From assembly GCA_003599535.1 (NCBI GenBank), contig QZKQ01000045.1, positions 1 to 41,707 on the forward strand: a stretch of 41,707 nucleotides of DNA. Reading direction: 5' to 3'. The translations under genes and the position numbers were made by a program. The notes beneath the pieces are model-generated. The model did no database searches. It had not been told where the DNA came from and saw only the letters and a list, made by a program, of their open reading frames with translations. Shown piece by piece: positions 14,990 through 23,411 of the stretch. Within the stretch, counting starts at the first letter, position 1; each line of letters opens with the position of its first letter. The DNA comes from Candidatus Zixiibacteriota bacterium. Lineage in GTDB: Bacteria > Electryoneota > B3-LCP.

Positions 14990-16147
14990 TTATTCCGCAG
15001 CCAGGCGGACCAGCAGCGCCATCGGTTCGGCGAACGATCCTCCAATGCCGCCCAAGGCATAGCCGCCATCTTGCGTCACCGCCACGCTGTAGGAAGCGGC
15101 GCCCAGAGAATATCCCAGTCCCGAAGACCATATCTCGTTGCCCGAGGCGTCGGTTCGCAGGATGCAGGTCACGGAATAGAAATCGCTGATATACCCCGAC
15201 AGGATGAAACCGCAATCCAGCGTTTCCTGGAGATCCCAGGCTGAACCGAATTCCGGCGGCGCGTAGGTCCGCCGCCAGGTTTCGTGCCCGTCGGCGTCAG
15301 TTTTGACCAGCAAAGAGCCTTGTTCCAAAGCGATACTCGTCCAGCCCGCCAGCGCGTACCCGCCGTCGGAAGTGCGGATCAGCGCGGTGGCTTCGCCGAT
15401 ATTGCCGGTGGCGTACGGCCGGCTCCACAGCAGGGCACCGCTGGCACCGACTTCCAACATCAGGAAATCGGCACCACCGGACGCATAAACGGTGGATCCC
15501 GCCAGGACAAAATTCCCGTCATCATTCCCGACCATGTCATGGCAGCGCCATTCGGCAGCATTCCCACCGTAAAAACCGCTCCACAGCGAATCCCCCTGGC
15601 TGTCCGTGCGCAGCAGGAACGCGCGGTCTCCGGAAATCGATCCCCCGCCGTTCGTCCCCGCCAGGGCGTAGCCGTTGTCCAGCGGCGCCACCGCCCAGCC
15701 TTCATCCATGCCCTCCACGGTGAAGACTTTTTGCCATTCCATTATCCCGGCGGCGGAAAGCTTCACCAACAGGGGATCGGCCTGTTCCGGCGCGCCGGCG
15801 GGGTAATGGGCGCCGCCGACGATGTAACCGCCGTCCGCCGTGGGTTGGACGTCCGCCCCCCAGCCGACGTCCAGGGTCAGCTCCCACTGCAAGGTCCCTT
15901 GGCTGTCGGTCTTGCCCGCCCAGAAGGCGACGTCATTGGCATTGACTTCCTGCGACCCGGTGAAGACAAAGCCGCCATCCTCGGTCTGCCGCACGCACTG
16001 GATCGTGCCCCTCATCTCCGGATGATAGATCTTCGTCCACAAGGTGTCGGGCGGGGTGATGGGGCCACCGCCGGTGGGGGAATCGTCCGAACAGGAGAGC
16101 AGCAGCCCCGCCAGGGCCGGGAGAGCGACGATGAGGACGCGCTTCAT
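14990..16147 (-). CDS. Lipoprotein with repeated 'DGGY.L.G' blades (likely beta-propeller)
   Basis: I chose the start at 16147 because GGAGG lies just upstream and it yields a lipoprotein signal ('MKRVLIVALPALAGLLLSC', Cys19 as the lipidated residue). The 385-residue protein repeats a unit of about 45-50 residues with cores such as 'TEDGGFVFTGS', 'TADGGYIVGGA', 'DNGYALAGT', 'SDGGYALAGW' and 'QDGGYALGGI', alternating with 'LLVKTDADG...W'. This is the pattern of secreted propeller proteins common in FCB genomes. Function is unknown; a surface or periplasmic location is likely. Confidence 0.8.
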   Translation of the reverse strand: MKRVLIVALPALAGLLLSCSDDSPTGGGPITPPDTLWTKIYHPEMRGTIQCVRQTEDGGFVFTGSQEVNANDVAFWAGKTDSQGTLQWELTLDVGWGADVQPTADGGYIVGGAHYPAGAPEQADPLLVKLSAAGIMEWQKVFTVEGMDEGWAVAPLDNGYALAGTNGGGSISGDRAFLLRTDSQGDSLWSGFYGGNAAEWRCHDMVGNDDGNFVLAGSTVYASGGADFLMLEVGASGALLWSRPYATGNIGEATALIRTSDGGYALAGWTSIALEQGSLLVKTDADGHETWRRTYAPPEFGSAWDLQETLDCGFILSGYISDFYSVTCILRTDASGNEIWSSGLGYSLGAASYSVAVTQDGGYALGGIGGSFAEPMALLVRLAAE

Positions 16148-16182
16148 GGGACCTCCACGGTAGAAGGCTTCAGGGTGCCGCT

Positions 16183-17439
16183 TTACGCCGCGCGTTTCTC
16201 CACCGTGACGGCCGCTTCGCCGCAGGCCGCGGAAAGCTGGATTCCGGCCCCCACCAGGCACCACAGCAGCAGGGCGGTCTCGGCGTCCGCCTGGAAGTCC
16301 TGGAACAGCCCGCCGAAGAGCAGCAGCAACACCGCGCCCAGGAAACCGAGGAACCGGTCCCGCTCCTCCCCCCGGGATCTCCAGGCCGAGAGCGCCAACT
16401 GCAGGACGATGTACCCCCACAGAAAAGCGAACAGGGCCGTCCCCAGCAGGCCGTTCTCGGTCAGGTTGGTGAGCAGGTCGTTATGGGCGCCGGCGGTGGA
16501 GCTGTAGTTATCGTACGGATCGCCGTAAAGCTGGAAGGCGGGCGGCCAGTTGTCGCCCCCCACGCCCAGCAGGGGGAAATGGCGGAAGATGGTCCAGGCG
16601 CTGTGCCAGAGATGGAGGCGGGTGTCGTCGCCCTGGGAGACGGTTTGATCCTGGGACATCCCCACGCCGCGCAGGAAGCGTTCCCCGGCGGTGTCGAAGA
16701 TGGTGGAGGGGAGCAGGGCCAGGGCCAGCAGCAGGACCAGGGCGGCGATCTTCAGGCGGCGCGACCCGAAGGCCAGCAGCAGCAGGCCGCACCCGGCCAG
16801 CCCCAGCATGATGGAGCGGGCCATGGCGGTCAGCACCGCCACGGTGCCGGCCAACGCCAGCAGGCCCGACTTGACCGGCCGGTGAGCGTAGGAACTCAAG
16901 ACCACGGGAACGGCCATCCCCACCAGCCCGGCGAAGGTGAGATGCAGTTCCTGGAAGCCGGTAGCGTGCCAGCGATCCAGCAAATCGGCCAGCACCTTGC
17001 CCCGCACCGGGTCCCAGCCGGTGAAATGCTGGTACAGGCCATACCCGGCCAGCGCCACCAGCAGGACGGCCACCGCCTGCAGGGATCGTTGCAGGCGGCG
17101 CAGATCCGCGCCCAGGACCAGCCCGGGGAGGATTGCCAGCATGGTGGAGCGTCCTTCCAGCCAGGCGGCCCAGTGGCTGCCGAAGGGGGATAACGCCACC
17201 GCCGCCAGCGTGGCCACCAGATAAAGGCCCGCCAGCAGTCCCAGGTGGCGCACCGGCCGGGGGACCGCCGGGCGGAACACCAGCCAACCCAGAATTATGG
17301 GCGCCAGCAACAGGTTGGCGGCGCCCAGGGACACCAGCAAAACCGCCGGCCAGGCAATGCACAGCCCGGCCCATACCCGGTACAGGGCGGGCGCGGGAAC
17401 CGCGGCGGGGGACCGCGGAAAAGCGGCGGGATCGCTCAT
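16183..17439 (-). CDS. O-antigen ligase/polymerase-like membrane protein
   Basis: This 418-residue protein has ten or more hydrophobic segments. The large periplasmic loop contains 'HLWHSAWTIFRHFPLLGVGGDNW' and 'AGAHNDLLTNLTENGLLG', matching the PF04932 (WaaL/Wzy-like) pattern with the conserved 'P.GvG' and 'aHN.yl...E.G' His/Glu. Such proteins join or polymerise undecaprenyl-linked glycans. The start at 17439 leaves a 20-base gap after the fumarase gene; an upstream extension in frame overlaps that gene and was rejected. Confidence 0.8.
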   Translation of the reverse strand: MSDPAAFPRSPAAVPAPALYRVWAGLCIAWPAVLLVSLGAANLLLAPIILGWLVFRPAVPRPVRHLGLLAGLYLVATLAAVALSPFGSHWAAWLEGRSTMLAILPGLVLGADLRRLQRSLQAVAVLLVALAGYGLYQHFTGWDPVRGKVLADLLDRWHATGFQELHLTFAGLVGMAVPVVLSSYAHRPVKSGLLALAGTVAVLTAMARSIMLGLAGCGLLLLAFGSRRLKIAALVLLLALALLPSTIFDTAGERFLRGVGMSQDQTVSQGDDTRLHLWHSAWTIFRHFPLLGVGGDNWPPAFQLYGDPYDNYSSTAGAHNDLLTNLTENGLLGTALFAFLWGYIVLQLALSAWRSRGEERDRFLGFLGAVLLLLFGGLFQDFQADAETALLLWCLVGAGIQLSAACGEAAVTVEKRAA

Positions 17440-17459
17440 GTGGGATCCTTTTGCCGGAA

Positions 17460-18020
17460 TCAGGCCCGGCGGTACTGGGCCACGCCGATTTCGTAGTAGT
17501 TCTGCCCGTGGCAGTCCTGGGCTACGATGGCGGGAAAGTCCACCACTTCCAGGCGGCGGATGGCTTCGGCGCCCAGATCCTCGTAGGCCACCACCTCGGC
17601 TTTCTTGATGGACCGGGCGATCAGCGCGGCGGCGCCGCCGGTGGCGGCGAAGTACACCGCTTTGTGCTGGATCATGGCGTCCAACACGTCCTTGCCGCGC
17701 ACGCCTTTGCCGATCATCCCCTTCAGGCCCAGGGCAATCAGGGTGGGGCTGTAGGCGTCCATGCGGTAGGAGGTGGTCGGCCCGGCCGAGCCGATGGGCT
17801 GCCCCGGCTTGGCCGGCGAGGGGCCCATGAAGTAGATGGTCTGCCCCTGGATCTCTATGGGCAGCGGTTCGCCCTTGGCCACCAGGTCGCACAGCCGCTT
17901 GTGGGCGGCGTCGCGAGCCGAGTAGATGACGCCGGTGATCAGGACCTTGTCCCCGGCATGCAAACTCTCCACGACCTCGTTGGTCAGGGGAGTGGTGAGG
18001 CGTTTGACGTCGGCACTCAT
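17460..18020 (-). CDS. Class I fumarate hydratase beta (C-terminal) subunit
   Basis: This 186-residue protein matches the C-terminal domain of iron-sulfur fumarases (or the beta subunit of L-tartrate dehydratase). Recognisable blocks are 'GDKVLITGVIYSARDAAHKRL', 'IYFMGPSPAKPGQPIGSAGPTT', 'GMIGKG' and 'FAATGGAAALIARSIK'. In two-subunit fumarases the alpha subunit carries the [4Fe-4S] cluster; that gene is not adjacent here or elsewhere in the window, though it would normally sit next to this one. Together with sdhCDAB it points to a TCA-cycle role, which favours fumarase over tartrate dehydratase. Confidence 0.85.
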   Translation of the reverse strand: MSADVKRLTTPLTNEVVESLHAGDKVLITGVIYSARDAAHKRLCDLVAKGEPLPIEIQGQTIYFMGPSPAKPGQPIGSAGPTTSYRMDAYSPTLIALGLKGMIGKGVRGKDVLDAMIQHKAVYFAATGGAAALIARSIKKAEVVAYEDLGAEAIRRLEVVDFPAIVAQDCHGQNYYEIGVAQYRRA

Positions 18021-18066
18021 GTATGACTCCCGATTTTGTCCTATGATAGCGGAATCAAACTAAGAA

Positions 18067-18085
18067 CTAAAAACTAAGAACTAAT
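18067..18085. repeat. Left inverted copy of a CTAAGAACTAA word repeat
   Basis: The sequence CTAAAAACTAAGAACTAAT lies within a longer CTAAGAACTAAAAACTAAGAACTAAT run. It is the inverse of the copy at 18485-18503, matching at 17 of 19 positions. It supplies the stop codon and last residues of the four-helix-bundle gene. Confidence 0.7.
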
Positions 18086-18463
18086 AATTTTACTGCTATT
18101 CTGATTTTTTTTGATAGTGATTAAACTGGCGACGATCATTTTAGTAATCTCTTCGCATTCCGTTAGCATTGGCGCGAGACGATCCTTTGGGAAGCATTCT
18201 GTTGCTGAAAGAAGACGCAGCCAACAATGCGTCTCGCGTGCTTCTTTCAAACAAATATGATATTTAGCGATGAAATCTGCCTTACTCTGCGCACCCTTGG
18301 CTTCATGGATATTGGCTCCTATCGAAGTACCAGAGCGCATAAGCTGGTTACTCAACGCTTTCAGGTTCTTATGATGATCTTGAATGGTACAGCACAACTT
18401 CACAATTCGCGTCGCGAAAAGGAATGTTCTCTCCGCCAGATCTGTAGAACTTTGATTCTCCAT
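18074..18463 (-). CDS. Four-helix-bundle protein (23S rRNA intervening-sequence/bAvd-like family)
   Basis: This 129-residue all-helical protein has the family signature: 'LKALSNQLMRSGTSIGANIHEAKGA' in the middle, 'DFIAKYHICLKEARETHCWLRLL' after it, and a final helix. Related proteins are encoded in 23S rRNA insertions and as accessory proteins of diversity-generating retroelements, but many stand-alone copies exist with no known function. The gene is markedly AT-richer than all neighbours and interrupts the HIT-fumarase run. It is bracketed by inverted CTAAGAACTAA repeats, and its last codons ('IISS', TAG) lie inside the left repeat, which suggests arrival as a unit. No reverse transcriptase or variable repeat is near. 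Confidence 0.85.
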   Translation of the reverse strand: MENQSSTDLAERTFLFATRIVKLCCTIQDHHKNLKALSNQLMRSGTSIGANIHEAKGAQSKADFIAKYHICLKEARETHCWLRLLSATECFPKDRLAPMLTECEEITKMIVASLITIKKNQNSSKIISS

Positions 18464-18484
18464 CTCTGACTACCAGATTTAGAT

Positions 18485-18503
18485 ATTCGTTCTTAGTTAT
18501 TAG
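18485..18503. repeat. Right inverted copy of the CTAAGAACTAA word repeat
   Basis: The sequence ATTCGTTCTTAGTTATTAG is the near-perfect inverse of 18067-18085. The stop codon of the HIT gene (18500-18502) falls inside it. Confidence 0.7.
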
Positions 18504-19054
18504 ATTTTAGATTCGAAGGCGGTTTTCAGCCTTCGCCACCCTTCATGCAGGCTTTCCGACACCACCTTGGTGTCCGCGACCACGGGCATGAAGTTGGTGT
18601 CGCCGCTCCAGCGGGGGACGATATGCAGGTGCAGGTGGTCTTCCACCCCCGCGCCGGCCACCCGCCCCAGGTTGGCCCCGATGTTGAAGCCGTGGGGGTG
18701 CATGACCTCGCGCAGCACTTCCACGCAGAGCTGCACCTGGGCGGCCCCTTCCTGCAGTTCTTCGGGAGTGAGTTCGGCCAGGTCGCCCACGTGGCGGTAG
18801 GGGGCGACCATCAGGTGGCCGTTGTTGTAGGGGTAGAGGTTCATGATCACGAAGCAGTGGCGGCCCCGGTACAGCACCAAATTCTCCTCACCGTCCGGCT
18901 GGCGTGGATTCTCGCACAGGAAACAGCCTGTCTCTTCGCCTCGCGAGGCGGCTTCGATGTACTTCATGCGCCAGGGAGCCCACAGCCGGCCTTCCTGGAT
19001 CTTGCCCAGGTCCTCGCAGGGATCGGGGCGGAGGGTATCGTTCTTCTCGTTCAT
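18500..19054 (-). CDS. HIT-family nucleotide hydrolase/transferase (Ap4A phosphorylase-like)
   Basis: This 184-residue protein has the HIT triad 'HLHLHIVPRW' (His140/142/144) and the N-terminal 'LWAPWRMKYI...CFLC' block (Cys44/Cys47, probable zinc site) typical of the Ap4A-phosphorylase-like branch of the HIT family. It probably cleaves diadenosine polyphosphates or related nucleotides in the cytoplasm. Its ATG overlaps the stop of the upstream glycosyltransferase gene (ATGA), so the two are co-translated. The C-terminus runs into the word repeat, which provides the stop codon, so the original end may have been altered. Confidence 0.85.
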   Translation of the reverse strand: MNEKNDTLRPDPCEDLGKIQEGRLWAPWRMKYIEAASRGEETGCFLCENPRQPDGEENLVLYRGRHCFVIMNLYPYNNGHLMVAPYRHVGDLAELTPEELQEGAAQVQLCVEVLREVMHPHGFNIGANLGRVAGAGVEDHLHLHIVPRWSGDTNFMPVVADTKVVSESLHEGWRRLKTAFESKI

Positions 19055-20556
19055 GGTCGTGAGGCTTCCAGGGGGGATTTGCGGGTCAGCCGGTACAACG
19101 CCACGGGTTCCCCGGTGTAATAGTTATGGAAGACGTCCCAGGTGCGGACCGGCTCCACAGTCCCGTACCGTTCCAGGACGGAACGGATGGGGGCCTCGAT
19201 GCCGCCCAGGGTGACGTAGTAGTCCGGCCGGTACCGTTCCAGGCGGGCCGGCAGACTTGATTTCCAGGTGTAGTGATCATTCAGCGAGAGCAGCCCGGTA
19301 CCCAGGGAGAGGCTGTTGGCGAAATGCCCCAGGATCACGGGGTTTTCCCGGCCGTCCTGCCTAACCAGGCCGTGCAGCTCGCGCATCATGCTCGCCCAAC
19401 TGTATTGCGGGTGGCGCAGGTAGTCTACGGCGCGCCCGCCGCTGACCGCCAGGGCCAGGATCACCACTCCGGCCAGCAGTCCCGCCGCGCCGCGGCGGCC
19501 GGACCGGGCCAGGTGCTCGATCATCAGCCCCAGCAGGAGGCCCACCGGCGCCGCCAGCACCAGGTAAAAGCGGGCCGGGGCGTAGTTCTGGGTGGCCAGG
19601 GTGGCCAGGTAGGCGGCGATCCACACGACGGAGATCCAGAACAGCGGATGGCGCCGTAACTTTCCGCCGACCACCAGGACTCCCGCCGCGCCCAGCAGGG
19701 CCAGGGGGTAGAGCACCGGGTCGAACTGCCGGCCGTACCAGATGATTCTGACCAGGGCGCGCCCCAGGTCCCAAAGTCCGCCCTGGGTGCGCAGCAGGAC
19801 GTTGGTCATGAAGTACGTCTGGTAGTCCGGCAGGTGGCCCCGCACCAGGACAAAGTAGTAGGCCAGCAGGCCCAGCCCCGTCAGGGCGCAAAACAAGCCG
19901 GCCTGGGCCAGGCGCCGGGTCAGCGGCTCCGGACGCCACAGCAGCACCAGGAGGATCACCGGCAGGGCGAATCCGGCGGCAGTCTTGGTCAGCAGGGCCA
20001 GGAGGAAGGCCGCTGCGGCTAAAACTGTCCCGGTGGCGCCGCCGCGCGCCGCCGCCAGCAGGCCCAGGACCACGAACAGGGTCATGGGGACTTCCAGCAG
20101 CGCCAGGCGGCTGAAGGCGAAGGCGTTGAAATTCACCGCCATCACCAGCAGTGCGATCAGCGCAGTAACCGGCCCCGCCCAGCGCCGCGCCAGAGCCCAC
20201 ACCGCCGCCATCAGCAACAGGTAAAGGATTACCGAGGTCAGCCGGGCGTGCCCCAGGGACAACCCCAGCGCCTTGAAGGTGACTGCCTGGATCAGGGGGT
20301 AGACAGGCAGGTTGACGGCCGGGTTGAAGTCCCCTTCCAGGCGCCATTGCCCGGTGGTGACCCAGCGCACCGCGGCGCTGGAATAGGCCCCCTCGTCGGT
20401 GTACAGATCCCCGGAACCGGATACCCCCGGGGGGAAATCCGCCTCCAGGTGCACGAACCGCAGCCCGGCGAACAGGATAATGACGAGAGCGGCGAGGGTG
20501 ACCCCCGCCGCCTTCATCGTGAGGAACCTGTGTGCCGGATGGGGTGTGGCTGCCAT
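19051..20556 (-). CDS. GT39-type (ArnT/PMT_2-like) membrane glycosyltransferase
   Basis: This 501-residue protein has about ten hydrophobic segments. After the first segment comes 'LYTDEGAYSSAAVRWV', the Asp-Glu motif of polyprenyl-phosphate-sugar-dependent GT-C enzymes, and 'FSRLALLEVPMTLFVVLGL' is the second family block. The acceptor is unknown. It lies 16 bases after the EF-G2-like gene and overlaps the HIT gene. The start could also be 13 residues later, at MKAAGVTLAAL; neither site has a clear ribosome-binding sequence. Confidence 0.75.
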   Translation of the reverse strand: MAATPHPAHRFLTMKAAGVTLAALVIILFAGLRFVHLEADFPPGVSGSGDLYTDEGAYSSAAVRWVTTGQWRLEGDFNPAVNLPVYPLIQAVTFKALGLSLGHARLTSVILYLLLMAAVWALARRWAGPVTALIALLVMAVNFNAFAFSRLALLEVPMTLFVVLGLLAAARGGATGTVLAAAAFLLALLTKTAAGFALPVILLVLLWRPEPLTRRLAQAGLFCALTGLGLLAYYFVLVRGHLPDYQTYFMTNVLLRTQGGLWDLGRALVRIIWYGRQFDPVLYPLALLGAAGVLVVGGKLRRHPLFWISVVWIAAYLATLATQNYAPARFYLVLAAPVGLLLGLMIEHLARSGRRGAAGLLAGVVILALAVSGGRAVDYLRHPQYSWASMMRELHGLVRQDGRENPVILGHFANSLSLGTGLLSLNDHYTWKSSLPARLERYRPDYYVTLGGIEAPIRSVLERYGTVEPVRTWDVFHNYYTGEPVALYRLTRKSPLEASRP

Positions 20557-20572
20557 GCGAAAGTGTGATCCG

Positions 20573-22657
20573 TTACAGCGATCCCTCTTCCCGGCGGGAC
20601 TCGTAATCGGCCACCAGCTTGTCCTGCACTTCGTGCGGCACCGGCTCGTAGTGGCTGAACTTCATGCGGAAGAGGCCGCGCCCGGAAGTCATGGAACGCA
20701 GGGTGATGGAGTAGTTGTGTAATTCCGCCAGGGGCACCTTGGCCTTGATGATCTGGAACTTGCCCTCGTGGTCCATGCCCTGGATCTTGCCCCGGCGGCC
20801 GGAAATGTCGCCCATCACGTCGCCCATATACTCTTCGGGCACCGTGACCTCGATGTCGTAGATCGGCTCCAGGATGACGGGATTGCAGTCCTTGAAGATC
20901 TTCTTGAAGCCCATGGAAGCGGCGATTTTGAAGGCCATTTCCGATGAGTCCACATCATGGTAGGAGCCGTCATACAGGGTGGCCTTGACGTCCACCACGC
21001 GGTTGCCGGAGATGACCCCTTCTTCCATGGCCGCCCGGATGCCCTTTTCCACCGCGGGGATGAAACGGCCCGGGACGACGCCGCCGACGATGCCGTCAAC
21101 GAATTCCAGGTTGTCCTGGGAGCCGCGGGGCAGCGGTTCCAGGCGCAGCCAGACGTCGCCGAACTGACCGCGGCCGCCGGTTTGCTTCTTGTGCCGGCCC
21201 TGGCCCTCGGCCGATTTGCGGATGGTCTCCCGGTAGGGGATGCCCGGAGCTTCCGTCTCCACGTCCACGCCGTATTTGTCCTTCAGGCGCTTCAGGATGA
21301 TGTTCATCTGCAGCTCGCCTTGGCCGGCCACGATGGTCTGCTTCAGCTCGGGGTCGTAGGAGGCGACGAAGGAGGGGTCCTCCTCGTGCAGGGCGTGCAG
21401 GGCCACGCTGAGCTTCTCTTCGTCGCCCTTGGCCTTGGGCTGGACGGCGGTGCGGTGTACCGGATCGGGCACGGTAAGGGGCAGCAAGATAAGGGGATCA
21501 CGGGCGTCGCACAGGGTGTCGCCGGTATGGGTGTTCTTCAGCTTCACCAGGGCGGCGATATCCCCTGTGACGGCGTGATCCACGGTCTTGCGGTTCTTGC
21601 CGCTCACCTGGTAGATCTGGCCGACTTTCTCCGTGATCTTGCGGTTGGCGTTGTACACCTCGCCGCCCGACTTCAGTTCGCCGGAGAAGACCCGGAAGAA
21701 ACTCATTTCCCCCAGGTGCTGTTCGCTGACGGTCTTGAACACGAAAGCGGTGACGGCGGCACCGCCGGGAGCGCGGGTCACTTCCTGGGTGGAATCGGGG
21801 CGTACCCCGGTGACGGCGGGGTGCTGATCCGGGGTGGGGAACATGTCCACCACCACCTGCAGAAGACGGTCTACGCCGGCCGGCCAGTAGGCGGCGCCGC
21901 ACAGTACCGGGTGGATGGTCCCGGCGGCGAAGCCCTTGGCCAGGCCCTGCGCCATCTGTTCGGGGGTTAACTCACCGGCCTCAAAATAGGCGTTCATCAG
22001 GTCGTCGTCAGTCTCAGCCACGGACTCCATCAGGACCATGCGCAGCTCGTCTGCGCGATCCTGGGCCGCGGCGGGGATGTCCTCCACCTGGGCTTCTTTC
22101 TGGCCCGGCTTGTAGGTCAGCAGCTTGCCCTTCAGCAGATCCACGATCTGGCCGAAGCCGGGGCCTTCCCCCAGCGGGAACTGCAACGGCACGACCTTGT
22201 TGCCGAATACCTCTTTCAGGGACGCCAAAGCCTTGTCGAAGGAGACGTGCTCCTTGTCCAGGCGGTTGATGAAGAGAGCCCGGGGGGTCTGCTGTTCCTG
22301 GGCGTACTTCCATACCAACTCGGTGCCCACTTCCGGGCCGGTCAGGCCGTCCACCACCACCACCGCGGCGTCCACCACGCGCAGGGCGGCACGCACTTCC
22401 ACGGCAAAATCGCTGAACCCGGGGGTGTCCACCAGGTTGATCTTGGCTCCGGAATAGTGTCCGTACAGGGGAGTGGCGGAAATCGAAATCTGCCGCTCTA
22501 TCTCATCCTTCTGGTAATCCGAGGCAGTGTTGCCTTCTTCCACACGGCCGAGGCGGTCGACCGCTCCCATGACGTAGAGCATGGCTTCCGCCAGGGAGGT
22601 CTTTCCCGCCCCGGAATGTCCAATCAGGGCGAGGTTACGGATGGTTTCACTCGGCAA
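20573..22657 (-). CDS. Elongation factor G-like translational GTPase (EF-G2 type)
   Basis: This 694-residue protein has all EF-G domains (G, II, III, IV, V), with 'GQGELQMNIILKRLK' and 'SGRRGKIQGM' as landmarks. It differs from canonical EF-G: the P-loop is 'GHSGAGKT' (13-20), the switch I 'RGITI' is replaced by 'RQISI' (55-59), the G3 motif is 'DTPGFSDF' with Phe81 where the catalytic His normally is, and G4 is 'NRLD' (131-134). These traits match the EF-G2 branch known from Thermus and others, whose role is unclear. The start is TTG, supported by AAGGAGGAA just upstream; no ATG fits. It heads the minus-strand run. Confidence 0.9.
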   Translation of the reverse strand: MPSETIRNLALIGHSGAGKTSLAEAMLYVMGAVDRLGRVEEGNTASDYQKDEIERQISISATPLYGHYSGAKINLVDTPGFSDFAVEVRAALRVVDAAVVVVDGLTGPEVGTELVWKYAQEQQTPRALFINRLDKEHVSFDKALASLKEVFGNKVVPLQFPLGEGPGFGQIVDLLKGKLLTYKPGQKEAQVEDIPAAAQDRADELRMVLMESVAETDDDLMNAYFEAGELTPEQMAQGLAKGFAAGTIHPVLCGAAYWPAGVDRLLQVVVDMFPTPDQHPAVTGVRPDSTQEVTRAPGGAAVTAFVFKTVSEQHLGEMSFFRVFSGELKSGGEVYNANRKITEKVGQIYQVSGKNRKTVDHAVTGDIAALVKLKNTHTGDTLCDARDPLILLPLTVPDPVHRTAVQPKAKGDEEKLSVALHALHEEDPSFVASYDPELKQTIVAGQGELQMNIILKRLKDKYGVDVETEAPGIPYRETIRKSAEGQGRHKKQTGGRGQFGDVWLRLEPLPRGSQDNLEFVDGIVGGVVPGRFIPAVEKGIRAAMEEGVISGNRVVDVKATLYDGSYHDVDSSEMAFKIAASMGFKKIFKDCNPVILEPIYDIEVTVPEEYMGDVMGDISGRRGKIQGMDHEGKFQIIKAKVPLAELHNYSITLRSMTSGRGLFRMKFSHYEPVPHEVQDKLVADYESRREEGSL

Positions 22658-22693
22658 GGGGGTTCCTCCTTGGTTAATCAGACATGAAGTAAG

Positions 22694-22722
22694 AAAATAC
22701 GAAAATTAAAGGGGCAAATCAA
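22694..22722 (-). promoter_or_regulatory. Candidate promoter for the EF-G2-like gene
   Basis: On the minus strand TTGATT (22722-22717), 17-base spacer, TATTTT (22699-22694), about 30 bases before the likely ribosome-binding site. Confidence 0.5.
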
Positions 22723-22937
22723 GGCGAAAATGGGCGATGTCCGTTGCGTAGGGCCGTCATCATCGAAACAACGCGCGCGCGAGGCTTCTACACGGAAACC
22801 CGCCGCGGCGGCAGATGGTTCCGGGGCTCAGGGCGGGGAAAGACCGTCGCGACGCCTCCCCCGGCAGAGCCGCGGAGGAATATCTTCCGGCATTTCCGTC
22901 AGGAACGGTATAAAATTTCGTTTACTCCAAAAAATAC

Positions 22938-22966
22938 TTGACATGCGCCTGTTTTTGTATTATATT
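22938..22966 (+). promoter_or_regulatory. Strong sigma70-type promoter with long downstream leader
   Basis: TTGACA (22938-22943), 17-base spacer, TATATT (22961-22966, part of TATATTAT). This is the best promoter in the window. The next convincing start codon downstream is at 23412, so the transcript would have a leader of about 440 bases. Confidence 0.7.
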
Positions 22967-23411
22967 ATCTCCGGTTGCCCAGTGTTTCACCTCACACCAC
23001 AACCATTGCCCGGCATTTCTCGTGCGCCCGTTTGGTCCCATTTTTGGGGATGGCGACATCCCTGAAGCATGCGGCTCCAATTGCCCCTTTTGACTTTTCC
23101 TCCCAACAGCTCACCTCTCTATTCAACCCGGTACACCGCTTTGCGGAGGCTTTCGGGAATCCGGTTTCATCCGACCGGCTGCAGATGAAACCGCCCCGCC
23201 TGCCGCTGTTGCGCCAGGATGGAAGGTCCTGTCTTTCCCGGGACTCTCTCTCCGCCGGCTGTCCGGGTCGGATTGCCGCCGGCGTGGCTTCCCTCGCCAC
23301 GCCCCGGTTCGACAGGGAAGAGGATCACCGCGGGGGTGTTCCGCCGCCGATCGTTGCGCGATGCGGCCCCGCGCCGAAAAGTCAAAGGTCATTAACGCAG
23401 GGAATCACCTC
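22967..23411 (+). other. Long leader region between a strong promoter and the isomerase-like gene
   Basis: There is no convincing gene in either strand; frames here have unnatural composition. It contains inverted segments such as CCGGTTTCATCCGACCGG (23161-23178) and GCGTGGC...GCCACGC (23282-23301) that could fold. I do not recognise a riboswitch, tmRNA, RNase P RNA or SRP RNA consensus. Confidence 0.45.
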
